Positions 35,877 to 45,330 of a stretch of 64,000 nucleotides of DNA are shown here, in pieces. A program made the translations under genes and the position numbers. Origin of the DNA: Gulosibacter macacae (GTDB lineage: Bacteria > Actinomycetota > Actinomycetes > Actinomycetales > Microbacteriaceae). Under the pieces are notes generated by a model that did not search any database, had not been told where the DNA came from, and was given only the letters and a program-made list of their open reading frames with translations. How positions within the stretch are numbered: position 1 is the first letter of the stretch; the number at the start of each line of letters is the position of its first letter. Where the stretch lies: contig NZ_RQVS01000001.1 of NCBI RefSeq assembly GCF_003865375.1, forward strand, positions 248,001-312,000. The letters are read 5' to 3'.

Positions 35877-37301
35877 TTAGCAGCCGAACGAGAGATCAAA
35901 CTCGTAGGGGTGCGGGCGCGCTGCGAGCGGCGCGACATCAGTTTCGATCTTGAGATCAATCCAGGTGCGGATGAGATCTTCGGTGAACACGCCTCCCTTG
36001 AGCAGGTACTCGTGGTCGGCCTCGAGTGCGCGCAACGAGTGGATGAGCGAGGTCGACAGCTGCGGAATGTCCTTCGCTTCCTCCGGCGGAAGCTCGTAGA
36101 GGTCCTTGTCGATCGGCGCGAGCGGTTCAATGCGGTTCTCGATACCGTCGAGACCCGCCATGAGCTGGGCCGCGAAGGCAAGGTAGGGGTTCGCCGTCGC
36201 ATCCGGCGAGCGCAGCTCGATGCGCTTTGCCTTCGGGTTCGAGCCAGTGATTGGGATGCGGATTGCCGCCGAGCGGTTGCCCTGCGAGTAGACGAGGTTG
36301 ATCGGCGCTTCGTAGCCCTTCACGAGTCGGTGGTACGAGTTCGATGAGGGGTTGTTGAAAGCAGCGAGCGAGTTGGCGTGGGCGAGCAGGCCACCGATAT
36401 ACCAGCGGGCGGTGTCCGAGAGTGAGCCGTAGCCGGCCTCGTCGTAGAACAGCGGCTCGCCGTTCTTCCAGAGCGATTGGTGCGTGTGCATACCTGAGCC
36501 GTTGTCACCAAAGAGCGGCTTCGGCATGAAGGTGGCAACCTTGCCCCAGTCGTCGGCCACACCCTTGACGATGTACTTGAACTTAAGGATGTCGTCGGCG
36601 GCGTGCACGAGCGTGTCGAAGCGATAGTTGATCTCAGCCTGACCACCGGTGCCCACTTCGTGGTGTGAGCGCTCGAGGTGGAAACCCGTGTCCATCAGCG
36701 TCACCGAGATCGCGTCGCGAAGGTCTGCCTGCTTGTCGACGGGCGGAAGCGGGAAGTAGCCACCCTTGTAGGGAGTCTTGTTGCCGAGGTTGCCGCCCTC
36801 TTCCTTGCGAGCGGTGTTCCAGGCGCCTTCGATCGAGTCGACCTCGTAGAAGCTGCGGTTCGCGGTGACCTCGTGGCGCACCTCGTCAAAGATGTAAAAC
36901 TCGGCCTCGGGGGCGAAGAATGCGGTGTCGGCGATACCACTCGAGGTGAGGTACTTTTCGGCCTTCTTGGCGACCTGACGCGGGTCACGGTGGTAGATCT
37001 CACCGGTGCGCGGGTTGTAGATGTCAAAGAGCATCACGAGCGTCGGCTCAGCGCGGAAGGGATCGACGTAGCAGGTCGAGACATCGGGGATGAGCTGCAG
37101 GTCGGATTCATTGATCTGCGCGAAGCCCTTGATCGACGACCCGTCAAAGAGCTGCCCCACCGAGAAGAAGTCCTCATCGACGGTCGATGCGGGGATATTG
37201 AAGTGCTGCTGGACACCCGGCATGTCGGTGAATCGAATGTCGAGGAAGACGATGCCCTTTTCCTTGATGTAGGAGAGGACCTCGGCGGGATCTTTGAACA
37301 T
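35877..37301 (-). CDS. glnA: Glutamine synthetase type I
   Basis: GlnA makes glutamine from glutamate, ammonia and ATP, the central ammonium-assimilation step. The 474-residue protein has [35 protein letters not shown], the ATP motif [15 protein letters not shown] and the [13 protein letters not shown] glutamate site. The adenylylation site Tyr is present in [11 protein letters not shown], so it is the target of GlnE (29560). GGAG six bases upstream of ATG 37301. The extreme C-terminus FDLSFGC differs from the usual end. It is separated from glnE by a three-gene operon. Confidence 0.96.
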   Translation of the reverse strand: MFKDPAEVLSYIKEKGIVFLDIRFTDMPGVQQHFNIPASTVDEDFFSVGQLFDGSSIKGFAQINESDLQLIPDVSTCYVDPFRAEPTLVMLFDIYNPRTGEIYHRDPRQVAKKAEKYLTSSGIADTAFFAPEAEFYIFDEVRHEVTANRSFYEVDSIEGAWNTARKEEGGNLGNKTPYKGGYFPLPPVDKQADLRDAISVTLMDTGFHLERSHHEVGTGGQAEINYRFDTLVHAADDILKFKYIVKGVADDWGKVATFMPKPLFGDNGSGMHTHQSLWKNGEPLFYDEAGYGSLSDTARWYIGGLLAHANSLAAFNNPSSNSYHRLVKGYEAPINLVYSQGNRSAAIRIPITGSNPKAKRIELRSPDATANPYLAFAAQLMAGLDGIENRIEPLAPIDKDLYELPPEEAKDIPQLSTSLIHSLRALEADHEYLLKGGVFTEDLIRTWIDLKIETDVAPLAARPHPYEFDLSFGC

Positions 37302-37424
37302 GATGCTCCAGTCGGTCGAGACGTGAGACGGTGTGGCCTCGGATTCACAGTACGAAGCATTCGTTGCTTGGCCGTGACCCTTGTGTTTCGCCGATGTTAC
37401 GCGTGCCCACCTGAGTGAGCCGCG

Positions 37425-37436
37425 TAGACTGGATCG
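37425..37436 (+). promoter_or_regulatory. Leaderless-type -10 box of RDD gene
   Basis: TAGACT at 37425-37430 is followed by six bases and the ATG at 37437. Confidence 0.6.
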
Positions 37437-37859
37437 ATGCCCGCTAAGTCCGCGCCCACGCCCCCTCCGCAGTCGTCGTACCCGGGCGAGCGCCTGGGCT
37501 TGCCGCGCGAGGGCGCCGGGTCAATCGCCAGTTTCGGCCAGCGCATTGGCGGCCTCGCCGTCGACTGGGGGATCGCAGTCCTCATCTCCTGGTTGTTCTT
37601 TGACTACCACCCCCTGCTCACGAGCGTGGTCTTCGTCGTCCTCACCGCCCTCACGATTTCGCTCCTCGGCGGCACCATCGGTCACCTCGTATTTGGGATG
37701 CGGCTCAACACCGTCTCGGGCACGGCACCGGGCTGGTGGCGTCCGCTGCTGCGCCAGGTGCTCCTCATGCTCGTGCTTCCAGCCGTGGTCTGGGACCAAG
37801 ACAATCGCGGTGGCCACGACATTTTCTCGGGGCTCGTCTTGCGTCGGTTCCGTCGCTAG
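37437..37859 (+). CDS. RDD-family membrane protein
   Basis: This 140-residue protein has a proline-rich N-terminus and two to three membrane segments (about 42-60, 62-80 and a short one at 108-120). The family pattern is visible: [15 protein letters not shown] (the D of RDD), [14 protein letters not shown] and the C-terminal [15 protein letters not shown] proteins are small membrane proteins, some linked to ion or solute transport. The function here is unknown. It is divergent from glnA with a leaderless-type promoter. Confidence 0.88.
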   Translation: MPAKSAPTPPPQSSYPGERLGLPREGAGSIASFGQRIGGLAVDWGIAVLISWLFFDYHPLLTSVVFVVLTALTISLLGGTIGHLVFGMRLNTVSGTAPGWWRPLLRQVLLMLVLPAVVWDQDNRGGHDIFSGLVLRRFRR

Positions 37860-37888
37860 CGTGCTCACCGAAACTGCGCAGCTGGAAA

Positions 37889-37925
37889 CGACGATGGCCC
37901 CTCGAGATTCGAGGGGCCATCGTCG
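37889..37925. terminator. Bidirectional terminator between RDD and DUF4191 genes
   Basis: CGACGATGGCCCCTCGA and TCGAGGGGCCATCGTCG form a perfect stem of about 17 bp around a short ATT-type loop between convergent genes. Confidence 0.9.
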
Positions 37926-37941
37926 TCAATGCGAGTTCGGG

Positions 37942-38652
37942 CTAGCGCATCTGCGAGCGCGAGGGGCGAACCTTGTTCGGGTCAATCCCCTTTGGAATTG
38001 GCATCTGGTTGCCCTGCAGCGAGGCGAGGCGGGAATCAACCGCGAGAATTTCGGCCTTCGTGAGCTTGTTCGGTAGCTTGCCAACGGCACCCTTGAGTTG
38101 GCCGAGCTTGATGCCACCTTCGCCACCAACCTGGAGGTGGTGCACGGGCACAGTCGGCAACAAGCGCTGAATCTTGCGGCGCTCGTCAGCGAGCAGCTTC
38201 TTTGAGTGGGCGTTCGCCGACTCAGTGAAGAGCACAACGCCCGGCTTGCCAACTGCGCGGAAGAGCACATCCTGGGTGCGCGGGTTGAAGGCGACGGGCA
38301 TATCGCTCGTCTTCCACTGACCGCGCAGGCTCGAGGTGAGTACGGCACCGGTGGCGCCCTTTTGGCCCTCAAGTTGCGAGTAGGCGACCCTCTCGGCGCG
38401 CCAATTCAGGGCAAACATGAACAGCAACACACCGAAGAGCACGCCAAGCAAGACGAACATGATCCACATGATCACGTTGTTTGCGTAGAAGATGAGGCAG
38501 AGGACGATTGCCAGCACGACCGGCACGATGAACGCAGCGATCATCAGGGCAACGCCGGGCTTGTCGTATTTCGCGGTCATCTTGAAGACATCGATGACCT
38601 GTCGGAATCGCCCGGGCTGCTTTTCGTTCTGCGCAGAAGAGGTGTTCGCCAT
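37942..38652 (-). CDS. DUF4191 membrane protein
   Basis: This 236-residue protein of the actinobacterial DUF4191 family has two adjacent membrane helices (about 35-57 and 61-82) and a cytoplasmic C-terminal domain. Typical segments are RFRQVIDVFKMTAKYDK at the N-terminus, ERVAYSQLEGQKGATGAVL after the helices and RPSRSQMR at the C-terminus. TAGACT lies nine bases before the ATG, implying a very short leader. In actinobacteria the gene usually neighbours lipA/lipB and glnA. The function is unknown. Confidence 0.9.
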   Translation of the reverse strand: MANTSSAQNEKQPGRFRQVIDVFKMTAKYDKPGVALMIAAFIVPVVLAIVLCLIFYANNVIMWIMFVLLGVLFGVLLFMFALNWRAERVAYSQLEGQKGATGAVLTSSLRGQWKTSDMPVAFNPRTQDVLFRAVGKPGVVLFTESANAHSKKLLADERRKIQRLLPTVPVHHLQVGGEGGIKLGQLKGAVGKLPNKLTKAEILAVDSRLASLQGNQMPIPKGIDPNKVRPSRSQMR

Positions 38653-38795
38653 AGTCGCACCAGTCTACCGGCTGGTGAACGTTGCGGCACCGTCGAGTGA
38701 CCGCGGCAATTGTGCACAGGTCTACGAATTTCGATTCATCCACAGCCCGCGCAAGTTCTCGCCTTCTTGACGATCGTGCAGGCCAGGATGCGGGC

Positions 38796-40280
38796 ATGTT
38801 TAGTCGATCTCGTGGCGGCGAACCCGCACGCGCACCGGTTGTGGGCCAGGTGATTAGTGGTTGGCGCCTGGTTCGGCCGCTCGGCCATCACGGAGCCCGT
38901 TGCGAGTTTGTTGGCGTGTGTGAGGCTCCTGTGCCCACGCGTGCCACGGCGAGCGACCACTGGCGTGAGTTCGGTGCTGTGGCGGAAGAGCCCCTCCTGC
39001 AACGGCGGATCGTGATCATGCCTGATCTTGGCGACGGTGCGCTCGCGCGGGAGTGCACCCTGCGCGAGCAACTTGCAGCCGACTTCATTGAGCGCGCGGA
39101 GGAGGTGCTCAGCGATGGCGAATGGCAACTCGCGGTCTATGCGCTGAAGCCCCGCTGGAGCTACGCCGAACTCATTGCCGAAGGCACGCAGCTCGATGCC
39201 GGTGCGGCGGTGTCACTCTTGGTGCCGCTCGCCGAGACGCTTGCGTTGGCTCACGAATCGGGCATCGTGCACACCGCACTCACCCTGCAGTGCTGCCGTA
39301 TCGACGCACATGGCCGCCCTTCAATTGAAGGATGGGATGCGGCAATCCGCGTCGACGAGTTACCTGCCGTGCGGCGCGATCTCCTTCGAACCGACGACTT
39401 ACGGGCGCTCGGGCGCCTCGCGGATGCGGTACTCGCGAATGTTGTCGACGCCCCCTCGGAAGAGTTGGCCCGTCTCATCAGCGCGCTCACGGGCAGCGCG
39501 CCACCCCGTGACGCTGCTCGCCGACTCATTGACGAGCTCTTCAACTGGCGGGTACCTGACATCATCCCGGAACGCACGCCAGCGTCGCTCGCGCCGACAA
39601 TGCGCGTGGCCGATGACCAGGGCACCGCATCCGATCAGCTCGGTGTCGAAACCCTCTTGGGCGACGACGGCGACATGTCACGGCCGGTTCCTCGGGGTGT
39701 GCCGGGCGGCAAGCTTGCGCTGCTGCAAGCGCGGATGATCGCGTTTGCCAGCGAGGTCAATGCGCGCACCTGGGCGTTGCTCGCGATCGCCGGTGCCCTG
39801 CTCGCGGGCACCGGCCTGCTGCTGCCAGCGCTGACTTCAGGCTCGGCAGCCGCCGAAGATACTGGCGCCACGAGCCAGCCCACGCCCATCGCAACGTTGC
39901 CAGAGCGCACCGACGGTGCCGCGCCTGCGCTCGAGCCACAGCCGACTGCATCCGAGCCTACGTTCACGTCGAGTGCGAGCGCCACAGCGATCGAGAGTGC
40001 CGACCAATTAGCGACCGCGCGAAACGAATGCCTCGTGCTGGCCGACGCCGCCTGCCTGGACCAGGTCTATGCGTCAGGTGCCCCTGGGTTGGATGCAGAC
40101 CTCACGGCGATCGGGGCGGGCACGGCCGGCGACCGGGTCACTACGGCGACGAGCTGGATTCTCGCGGCCGATCTGGGTGATATTGAGATTCTGCAGGGGA
40201 GTGGTGGCATCGGTTCGCTCTCGCTCGAGCGCACGGCCGACGGATGGAGGATCCGTGAGGTGTGGGTCGAACACTATTGA
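38796..40280 (+). CDS. Membrane pseudokinase with extracytoplasmic domain
   Basis: This 494-residue protein has an N-terminal region of about 270 residues arranged like a Ser/Thr kinase (ISGWRLVRPLGHHGA at the P-loop position, ALAHESGIVHTALTLQCC at the catalytic loop, GRPSIEGWDAA at the DFG position). The catalytic Asp of HRD, the Asn and the DFG Asp are missing, so it should be inactive. A membrane helix (about 325-347) and a Thr/Pro/Ser-rich linker lead to an external domain with QLATARNECLVLADAACLDQVYA. It is not recognised beyond this. It lies between DUF4191 and sucB. Confidence 0.7.
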   Translation: MFSRSRGGEPARAPVVGQVISGWRLVRPLGHHGARCEFVGVCEAPVPTRATASDHWREFGAVAEEPLLQRRIVIMPDLGDGALARECTLREQLAADFIERAEEVLSDGEWQLAVYALKPRWSYAELIAEGTQLDAGAAVSLLVPLAETLALAHESGIVHTALTLQCCRIDAHGRPSIEGWDAAIRVDELPAVRRDLLRTDDLRALGRLADAVLANVVDAPSEELARLISALTGSAPPRDAARRLIDELFNWRVPDIIPERTPASLAPTMRVADDQGTASDQLGVETLLGDDGDMSRPVPRGVPGGKLALLQARMIAFASEVNARTWALLAIAGALLAGTGLLLPALTSGSAAAEDTGATSQPTPIATLPERTDGAAPALEPQPTASEPTFTSSASATAIESADQLATARNECLVLADAACLDQVYASGAPGLDADLTAIGAGTAGDRVTTATSWILAADLGDIEILQGSGGIGSLSLERTADGWRIREVWVEHY

Positions 40281-40300
40281 AGAAGGCGCGGAAAACGAAG

Positions 40301-40328
40301 GGGTGGCCGGACCAAAGGCCGACCACCC
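40301..40328. terminator. Bidirectional terminator between pseudokinase and sucB
   Basis: GGGTGG-C-CGG and CCG-A-CCACCC form a 9-bp stem with one internal mismatch around ACCAAAGG, between convergent genes. Confidence 0.65.
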
Positions 40329-40361
40329 GATTCGTCTTGGCTCGTGCCGGGGCTTGCCCGA

Positions 40362-42146
40362 CTAGAGGCCGAGGTTCCCCTCAAACGCGCCTTCTTCGAG
40401 GCGTGCCTTGACCTGCGCGAGGAAGCGCGCGGCGTCGGCACCGTCGATGATGCGGTGGTCGTAGCTCAGCGCGAGGTAGACCATCGAGCGGATAGCGATC
40501 GATTCCTGCCCGTCAGCCGTCTTGACCACTGCGGGACGCTTGGCAACGACACCGGTGCCGAGGATTGCTTCCTGCGGGAGGAAGACAACCGGGGTGTCAA
40601 ACAGCGCACCGCGCGATCCGGTGTTCGTGACGGTGAAGGTGCCGCCAACAAGCTCGTCAGGAACGAGCTTGTTGTCGCGAGCACGGGTCGCGAGGTCGTC
40701 AATCGCCTTGGCGATGTCGGCCAGGGTCTTGCCCGCAGCATCCTTGATCACCGGCGTGAGCAGACCTCGCTCGGTGTCGACCGCCATCGAGATGTTCTCG
40801 TGAGCCGGGTAGACGATTTCGTCGTCCTGCACGGTCGAGTTGATGATCGGGTGCGATTGCAGGGCCTCGACCGCCGCGAGCGTGAAGAACGGCAGGAACG
40901 AGAGCTTCGAACCGGTCTGCTCGTGGAACTTCACCTTGTGGGCGTCGCGGAAGGCCGCCACGCGAGTGACGTCGACCTCGACCACGGTGGTGAGCTGAGC
41001 GGTCTGCACCATCGACTCGACGGCGCGAGTCGAGATGACCTTGCGCAGACGCGACATCTTCTGCGTCGTGCCACGGAGCTCCGAGACCTCGAACGGGGTC
41101 GGACCAGCAGCCGGTGCGCCAGCAACCGGCGCGGCCGCAGCGGCGGCACGGAGTGCCTCAGCAGCCGCGACAACGTCTTCCTTGCGGATGCGACCACCAA
41201 CCCCAGTGCCGCTGATCTGCGACAGGTCGACACCAGCTTCGTCGGCCAGGCGGCGGACGATCGGAGTGACATAGCGCGGGTCATTCTTCGCAGCCGGACG
41301 CTTTGGCGGAGCCGGAGCGGCTGGTGCGGCTGCGGCGGGCGCAGCTGCTGCTGGAGCGGGCGCAGCTGCTGGTGCCGGTGCAGCCGGAGCAGCTTCAGCC
41401 TTGGCCTCCTCGGCGGGAGCTTCTTCAGCGGGAGCCGCTTCGGCCGGGGCCTCCTCGGCAGGCGCTTCTTCGACGGGTGCTTCCTTCGCGGGGGCTTCTT
41501 CCGCGGGGGCGGCAGCAGGAGCCGCGCCCGAGCCGACGCGTGCGAGCACGGCGCCAACCTCGACGGTCTCATCCTCGTTCACGAGGATTTCCTGGATGGT
41601 TCCGGCGACGGGCGAGGGCACCTCGGTGTCGACCTTGTCGGTCGAGACTTCGAGCAGAGCCTCATCCACATCGATCTGGTCGCCGACCTTCTTGAGCCAG
41701 CGGGTGACCGTACCCTCGGTCACCGACTCGCCGAGGGCGGGCAGGGTGATGTCGGTGCTGTCGCCCGAAGCGGATGCTTCCGCTGCCGGAGCTTCCGCTG
41801 CCGGAGTTGCTTCTTCAGCAGGCGTCTCTTCTGCAGGGGCTGCTTCTTCGGCAGGCGCGGCTTCTTCGGCGGCGGGCTCGGCCTCGGCCGGCGCGCTACC
41901 GGCGCCCGAACCGTCACCGATGCGGGCCAGCACGGCACCGACCTCGACGGTCTCATCCTCGTTCACGAGGATCTCTTCAACCACGCCGGCCACCGGCGAG
42001 GGCACCTCGGTGTCGACCTTGTCGGTCGACACCTCAAGCAGGGCCTCATCGACCTCGATGCGGTCGCCCACATTCTTCAGCCAGCGGGTAACGGTCCCCT
42101 CGGTGACGCTTTCACCGAGCGCCGGGAGCGTGACGTCTTGACTCAT
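40362..42146 (-). CDS. sucB: Dihydrolipoamide acyltransferase E2 of 2-oxoacid dehydrogenase
   Basis: This is the E2 core that transfers acyl groups from E1 to CoA. The 594-residue protein has two lipoyl domains with lipoyl-lysines Lys43 and Lys171 in EVSTDKVDTEVPSP, joined by Ala/Glu/Pro linkers. A peripheral subunit-binding domain follows near 285-320 (YVTPIVRRLADEAGVD), then the catalytic domain with SYDHRIIDGADAARFL. The DNA of the two lipoyl domains is strongly repeated. In related actinobacteria this E2 serves pyruvate dehydrogenase (aceE here) and often 2-oxoglutarate dehydrogenase. ATG start, followed upstream by lpdA. Confidence 0.94.
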   Translation of the reverse strand: MSQDVTLPALGESVTEGTVTRWLKNVGDRIEVDEALLEVSTDKVDTEVPSPVAGVVEEILVNEDETVEVGAVLARIGDGSGAGSAPAEAEPAAEEAAPAEEAAPAEETPAEEATPAAEAPAAEASASGDSTDITLPALGESVTEGTVTRWLKKVGDQIDVDEALLEVSTDKVDTEVPSPVAGTIQEILVNEDETVEVGAVLARVGSGAAPAAAPAEEAPAKEAPVEEAPAEEAPAEAAPAEEAPAEEAKAEAAPAAPAPAAAPAPAAAAPAAAAPAAPAPPKRPAAKNDPRYVTPIVRRLADEAGVDLSQISGTGVGGRIRKEDVVAAAEALRAAAAAAPVAGAPAAGPTPFEVSELRGTTQKMSRLRKVISTRAVESMVQTAQLTTVVEVDVTRVAAFRDAHKVKFHEQTGSKLSFLPFFTLAAVEALQSHPIINSTVQDDEIVYPAHENISMAVDTERGLLTPVIKDAAGKTLADIAKAIDDLATRARDNKLVPDELVGGTFTVTNTGSRGALFDTPVVFLPQEAILGTGVVAKRPAVVKTADGQESIAIRSMVYLALSYDHRIIDGADAARFLAQVKARLEEGAFEGNLGL

Positions 42147-42192
42147 TTCGAAGCTCTCCTAAGACTGTGTTCTCTTCGTGTGGGACTGGTGA

Positions 42193-43566
42193 CTACACGC
42201 CGTGCAGGGGGCGACCTGCGAGGGCCATCATGGCCTCGCCGAGCACCTCGTTCTGCGTGGGGTGGGCGTGGATGAGCGGGGCAACGTCTTCCGGGTAAGC
42301 ATCCCAGTTGACGATGAGCTGTGCTTCGCCGACGAGCTCGCCAACACGAGCGCCAATGAGGTGGATGCCAACGACAGGACCATCCTTCACGCGCACGACC
42401 TTGGCGATACCGGCGGTACCGAGAATCGAGCTCTTGGCGTTACCAGCGAGGTTGTACTCGTAGCTCTGGATCGCGTCATCACCGTGCTCAGCCTTCGCCT
42501 TCGCCTCGCTGAGACCAACGGAAGCGATCTGCGGTTCGCTATAGGTGACCTTCGGCACGTTGGCGTCGTTGACGAGCACCGGCTCAAGGCCAGCAATGTG
42601 CTCGGCAACAAAGATGCCGTGGGCGTAGCTACGGTGAGCAAGCTGGAGGCTCGGCACAATGTCACCGATCGCGTACACGCCGGGAACCGAGGTCTGCAGG
42701 TTTTCGTCGACGACGACGAAGCCACGGTCAAGCTGTACCCCAGCATCTTCGAAGCCCATGCCAGAGGTAACCGGGCCGCGGCCAATGGCCACGAGGAGTA
42801 CGTCACCGTCGATGGTCTCGCCCTTGTCGGTCTTCACGTGCACGCCGTATTCGTCCTGCGTGACCGAATCAAACTTGGTCGAGAGCTGGAAGTTGATGCC
42901 GCGCTTCTTGTAGGCGCGCTCAAGCTGCTTCGAGATGGCGACGTCTTCGGCGGGGGCGAGGTGGTCGAGGCCCTCGATGATGGTGACTTCAGCACCGAGC
43001 GAACGCCAGAGGCTCGCGAACTCGAGGCCGATCACGCCACCGCCGAGCACGACAGCGCGCTGCGGCAACCAGTTCATCTGGAGGGCCTGGTCAGACGTGA
43101 TGACATTTCCGGTGATCTCGAGGCCCGGAATCGAGCGCGAGTACGAACCGGTGGCGAGGATGACGTTCTTGCCAACGTACTTTTCGCCGTTCACCTCAAC
43201 GGTGTTGTTCGAGACGAGCTTGCCTTCGCCGGCAACCACGTCGATGGCCTTGGCCTTGAGCAGGCCCTGGAGACCCTTGAACTTGGTCGAAACGATGCCA
43301 TCGCGGAACGCCGCAACCTTTTCGGCGTCGACGCCTTCGAGGCTCAGGCTGATGCCCATGCGTGCACCGTCTTCGACGGCCTCAACGACCTCGGCGCTGT
43401 GCAACATGGCCTTCGTGGGCACGCAACCGCGGTGAAGACAGGTGCCGCCCAGCTTGTCCTTTTCAATGACGACGGCCGAGAGGCCTAGCTGCTTGGCGCG
43501 GATCGCGGCGGCGTAGCCTGCGCTACCGCCACCGAGGATGACGAGGTCGAAGTTGTGTTCTGACAC
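42193..43566 (-). CDS. lpdA: Dihydrolipoyl dehydrogenase
   Basis: Lpd (E3) re-oxidises the lipoyl groups of E2 with NAD+. The 457-residue flavoprotein has the FAD site VILGGGSAGYAAA at about 9-21, the redox disulfide Cys43/Cys48 in GGTCLHRGCVPTK, the NAD site VVLGGGVIGLEFA, and the C-terminal active-site HAHPTQNE. The GTG at 43566 (AGGGAG upstream) is chosen because the protein then begins at the FAD motif as in homologues. It lies 46 bases upstream of sucB, forming an E3-E2 operon. Confidence 0.96.
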   Translation of the reverse strand: MSEHNFDLVILGGGSAGYAAAIRAKQLGLSAVVIEKDKLGGTCLHRGCVPTKAMLHSAEVVEAVEDGARMGISLSLEGVDAEKVAAFRDGIVSTKFKGLQGLLKAKAIDVVAGEGKLVSNNTVEVNGEKYVGKNVILATGSYSRSIPGLEITGNVITSDQALQMNWLPQRAVVLGGGVIGLEFASLWRSLGAEVTIIEGLDHLAPAEDVAISKQLERAYKKRGINFQLSTKFDSVTQDEYGVHVKTDKGETIDGDVLLVAIGRGPVTSGMGFEDAGVQLDRGFVVVDENLQTSVPGVYAIGDIVPSLQLAHRSYAHGIFVAEHIAGLEPVLVNDANVPKVTYSEPQIASVGLSEAKAKAEHGDDAIQSYEYNLAGNAKSSILGTAGIAKVVRVKDGPVVGIHLIGARVGELVGEAQLIVNWDAYPEDVAPLIHAHPTQNEVLGEAMMALAGRPLHGV

Positions 43567-43734
43567 CCGGAATGCTCCCTCTGATGTGTTGTCTGGAAGT
43601 CGGTGCTGGTGGCCCGGCCGTAGTTGTACCGGATGCGGCACGGCGACTCGTGCGACCGTTGGCTAAAGCCTCGCGTCAGCCTACACCGCGTGTCCGACGG
43701 TCCTCGGCAGGTTCACCAACGTAGCGGCTGGAGC

Positions 43735-43779
43735 GAAAGTGCCTCGGCGCGAACATCGAAACCGCGCCGAGGCACTTTC
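43735..43779 (-). terminator. Terminator of pepA
   Basis: GAAAGTGCCTCGGCGCG and CGCGCCGAGGCACTTTC form a perfect 17-bp stem with an 11-base loop, ten bases beyond the pepA stop. Confidence 0.85.
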
Positions 43780-43788
43780 AGATCCCAA

Positions 43789-45252
43789 CTAGCTCAGTGC
43801 TGCGATGGTTTCGACAAGCGTGCGCACTGGCACGCCGGTCGCACCCTTCGGCGTGTAACCGTAGGCGCCACCGCCATTCTCGGCCGGACCGGCAATGTCA
43901 AGGTGAGCCCACGCAATCGGCTCGCCCTCCGCATCCTTGCCAATGAAGCGCTCGAGGAAGGCAGCGGCGAACAGCATGCCTGCCGAACGGTCGCCCGGCT
44001 TGGCGTTGACGAGATCGGCAACGGGCGACTCGAGACGCTCCGCGATTTCTTCGGGAATCGGCATCGGCCACACGACCTCGCCGGTGCGCTGACCGGCCGC
44101 CACCAGGCGGTCGCGCCACTCATCGTTATTGCCCATGAGTCCGGTCGTGCGGTTTCCGAGCGCGACGACCTGAGCGCCGGTGAGCGTGGCAATGTCGATG
44201 ACGACATCCGGCTGCGCTTCAGAAGCGAGCACGAGTCCATCGGCGAGCACGAGACGGCCCTCGGCATCGGTGTTGGTCACCTCGACTGTCGTGCCACCGC
44301 GCATCCGCAGCACATCGTCGGGCTTGAGTGCGTCGGCGGAAGGCATGTTCTCTGCGAGGCAGCAATAGCCCGATACGCGCACCGGCAGACCGAGCTTCGC
44401 GACCGCAACGATCGTTGCGAGTACCGAGCCGGCACCCGACATATCGAACTTCATGCCGAGCATGCTGCCGGCGGGCTTGATCGAGATGCCGCCAGTATCG
44501 AAGGTGATGCCCTTGCCGACGAGTGCCACGTGAGTTGCGGCCCCTTCGGGTGCATAGCTGAGGTGCACGAGGCGCGGCGGGTTCGCTGAACCCTGGCCAA
44601 CGCCGAGGATGCCGCCGCAATCTTCATCGGCGAGCTTGGCTTCATCCCACACCGCGACCTCGATCGGAAGCTCCGCGGTGACGTCGGTGGAGCGACGCGC
44701 GAACTCTTCCGGTACGAGCTCATTCGGGGGAGTGTTGCCAAGGTCGCGGGCGAACACGACCGCCTCGGCGAGAATGCGGGCACGATCGAGCGCCTCCTGC
44801 GCGGCATCTTCGGTTGATACGAGCGCGACCGACCGCTCTTCAGGACGCTCTTCGTCGGCCTTCTTATAGATGTCGAGTTGGTGTGCCCCAAGAGCAAAGC
44901 CCAGGGCAAGTGCCTCGAGCTCCTCAGCGGTCGCGTCGCTCAACTCAATGACGACGTGCGCTTCGCGCTTGAGGGCACGAGCGGCGCTACCAGCGGCGCG
45001 GCGCAGGGCCTCAAGGGTGCGCTCCTTGCCAATTCCAACGAGGAGCGCAGCGCGCTCCTCACCGTTGGCAACGAGGATGCGGGCGGTCCCGCCAGCCTTG
45101 CCAGTGAAGTCAAGTGCGGCGAGACGCTCAGCCGTGAGGCCGTAGTCGTCGGCGGCAAGAATCTGCGGCGTGTCGCCAGCGAGAATCGGGAGGACGAGTA
45201 CGCCTTCGGCGTCAGCGGGCGAGGGAACCAATGTGAAATTTGGAATCTGCAT
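43789..45252 (-). CDS. pepA: Leucyl aminopeptidase (M17)
   Basis: This cytosolic hexameric di-zinc aminopeptidase releases N-terminal residues from peptides. The 487-residue protein has the M17 signature NTDAEGRLVLADGL, the metal ligands in LVGKGITFDTGG and FDMSGAGSVL, and LGNTPPNELVPEE. ATG 45252 was chosen; TATGGT lies eight bases upstream on the same strand, which suggests a leaderless message. ATG 45258 is two codons earlier. It is divergent from the PAC2 gene, 78 bases away. Confidence 0.95.
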   Translation of the reverse strand: MQIPNFTLVPSPADAEGVLVLPILAGDTPQILAADDYGLTAERLAALDFTGKAGGTARILVANGEERAALLVGIGKERTLEALRRAAGSAARALKREAHVVIELSDATAEELEALALGFALGAHQLDIYKKADEERPEERSVALVSTEDAAQEALDRARILAEAVVFARDLGNTPPNELVPEEFARRSTDVTAELPIEVAVWDEAKLADEDCGGILGVGQGSANPPRLVHLSYAPEGAATHVALVGKGITFDTGGISIKPAGSMLGMKFDMSGAGSVLATIVAVAKLGLPVRVSGYCCLAENMPSADALKPDDVLRMRGGTTVEVTNTDAEGRLVLADGLVLASEAQPDVVIDIATLTGAQVVALGNRTTGLMGNNDEWRDRLVAAGQRTGEVVWPMPIPEEIAERLESPVADLVNAKPGDRSAGMLFAAAFLERFIGKDAEGEPIAWAHLDIAGPAENGGGAYGYTPKGATGVPVRTLVETIAALS

Positions 45253-45317
45253 GATCATCGACCATATGCCCAGCACGCTGGGAGCGAACCTGCCCGCCTG
45301 CCGTTCCCTCATCCGCG

Positions 45318-45330
45318 TACGATTGCCGGC
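45318..45330 (+). promoter_or_regulatory. Leaderless-type -10 box of PAC2 gene
   Basis: TACGAT at 45318-45323 is followed by seven bases and the ATG at 45331, with no ribosome-binding site. Confidence 0.55.

Noticed and set aside
41560-42090. Repeated DNA in sucB as a mobile or assembly duplication
   Set aside because: It is explained by two homologous lipoyl domains, each with its own lipoyl-lysine motif, as is normal for this E2 type.
40344-42275. A 643-codon frame opposite sucB with Gly/Arg/Ser-rich translation
   Set aside because: It is the complement of the Ala/Glu/Pro linkers and lipoyl repeats of sucB, without start signals.
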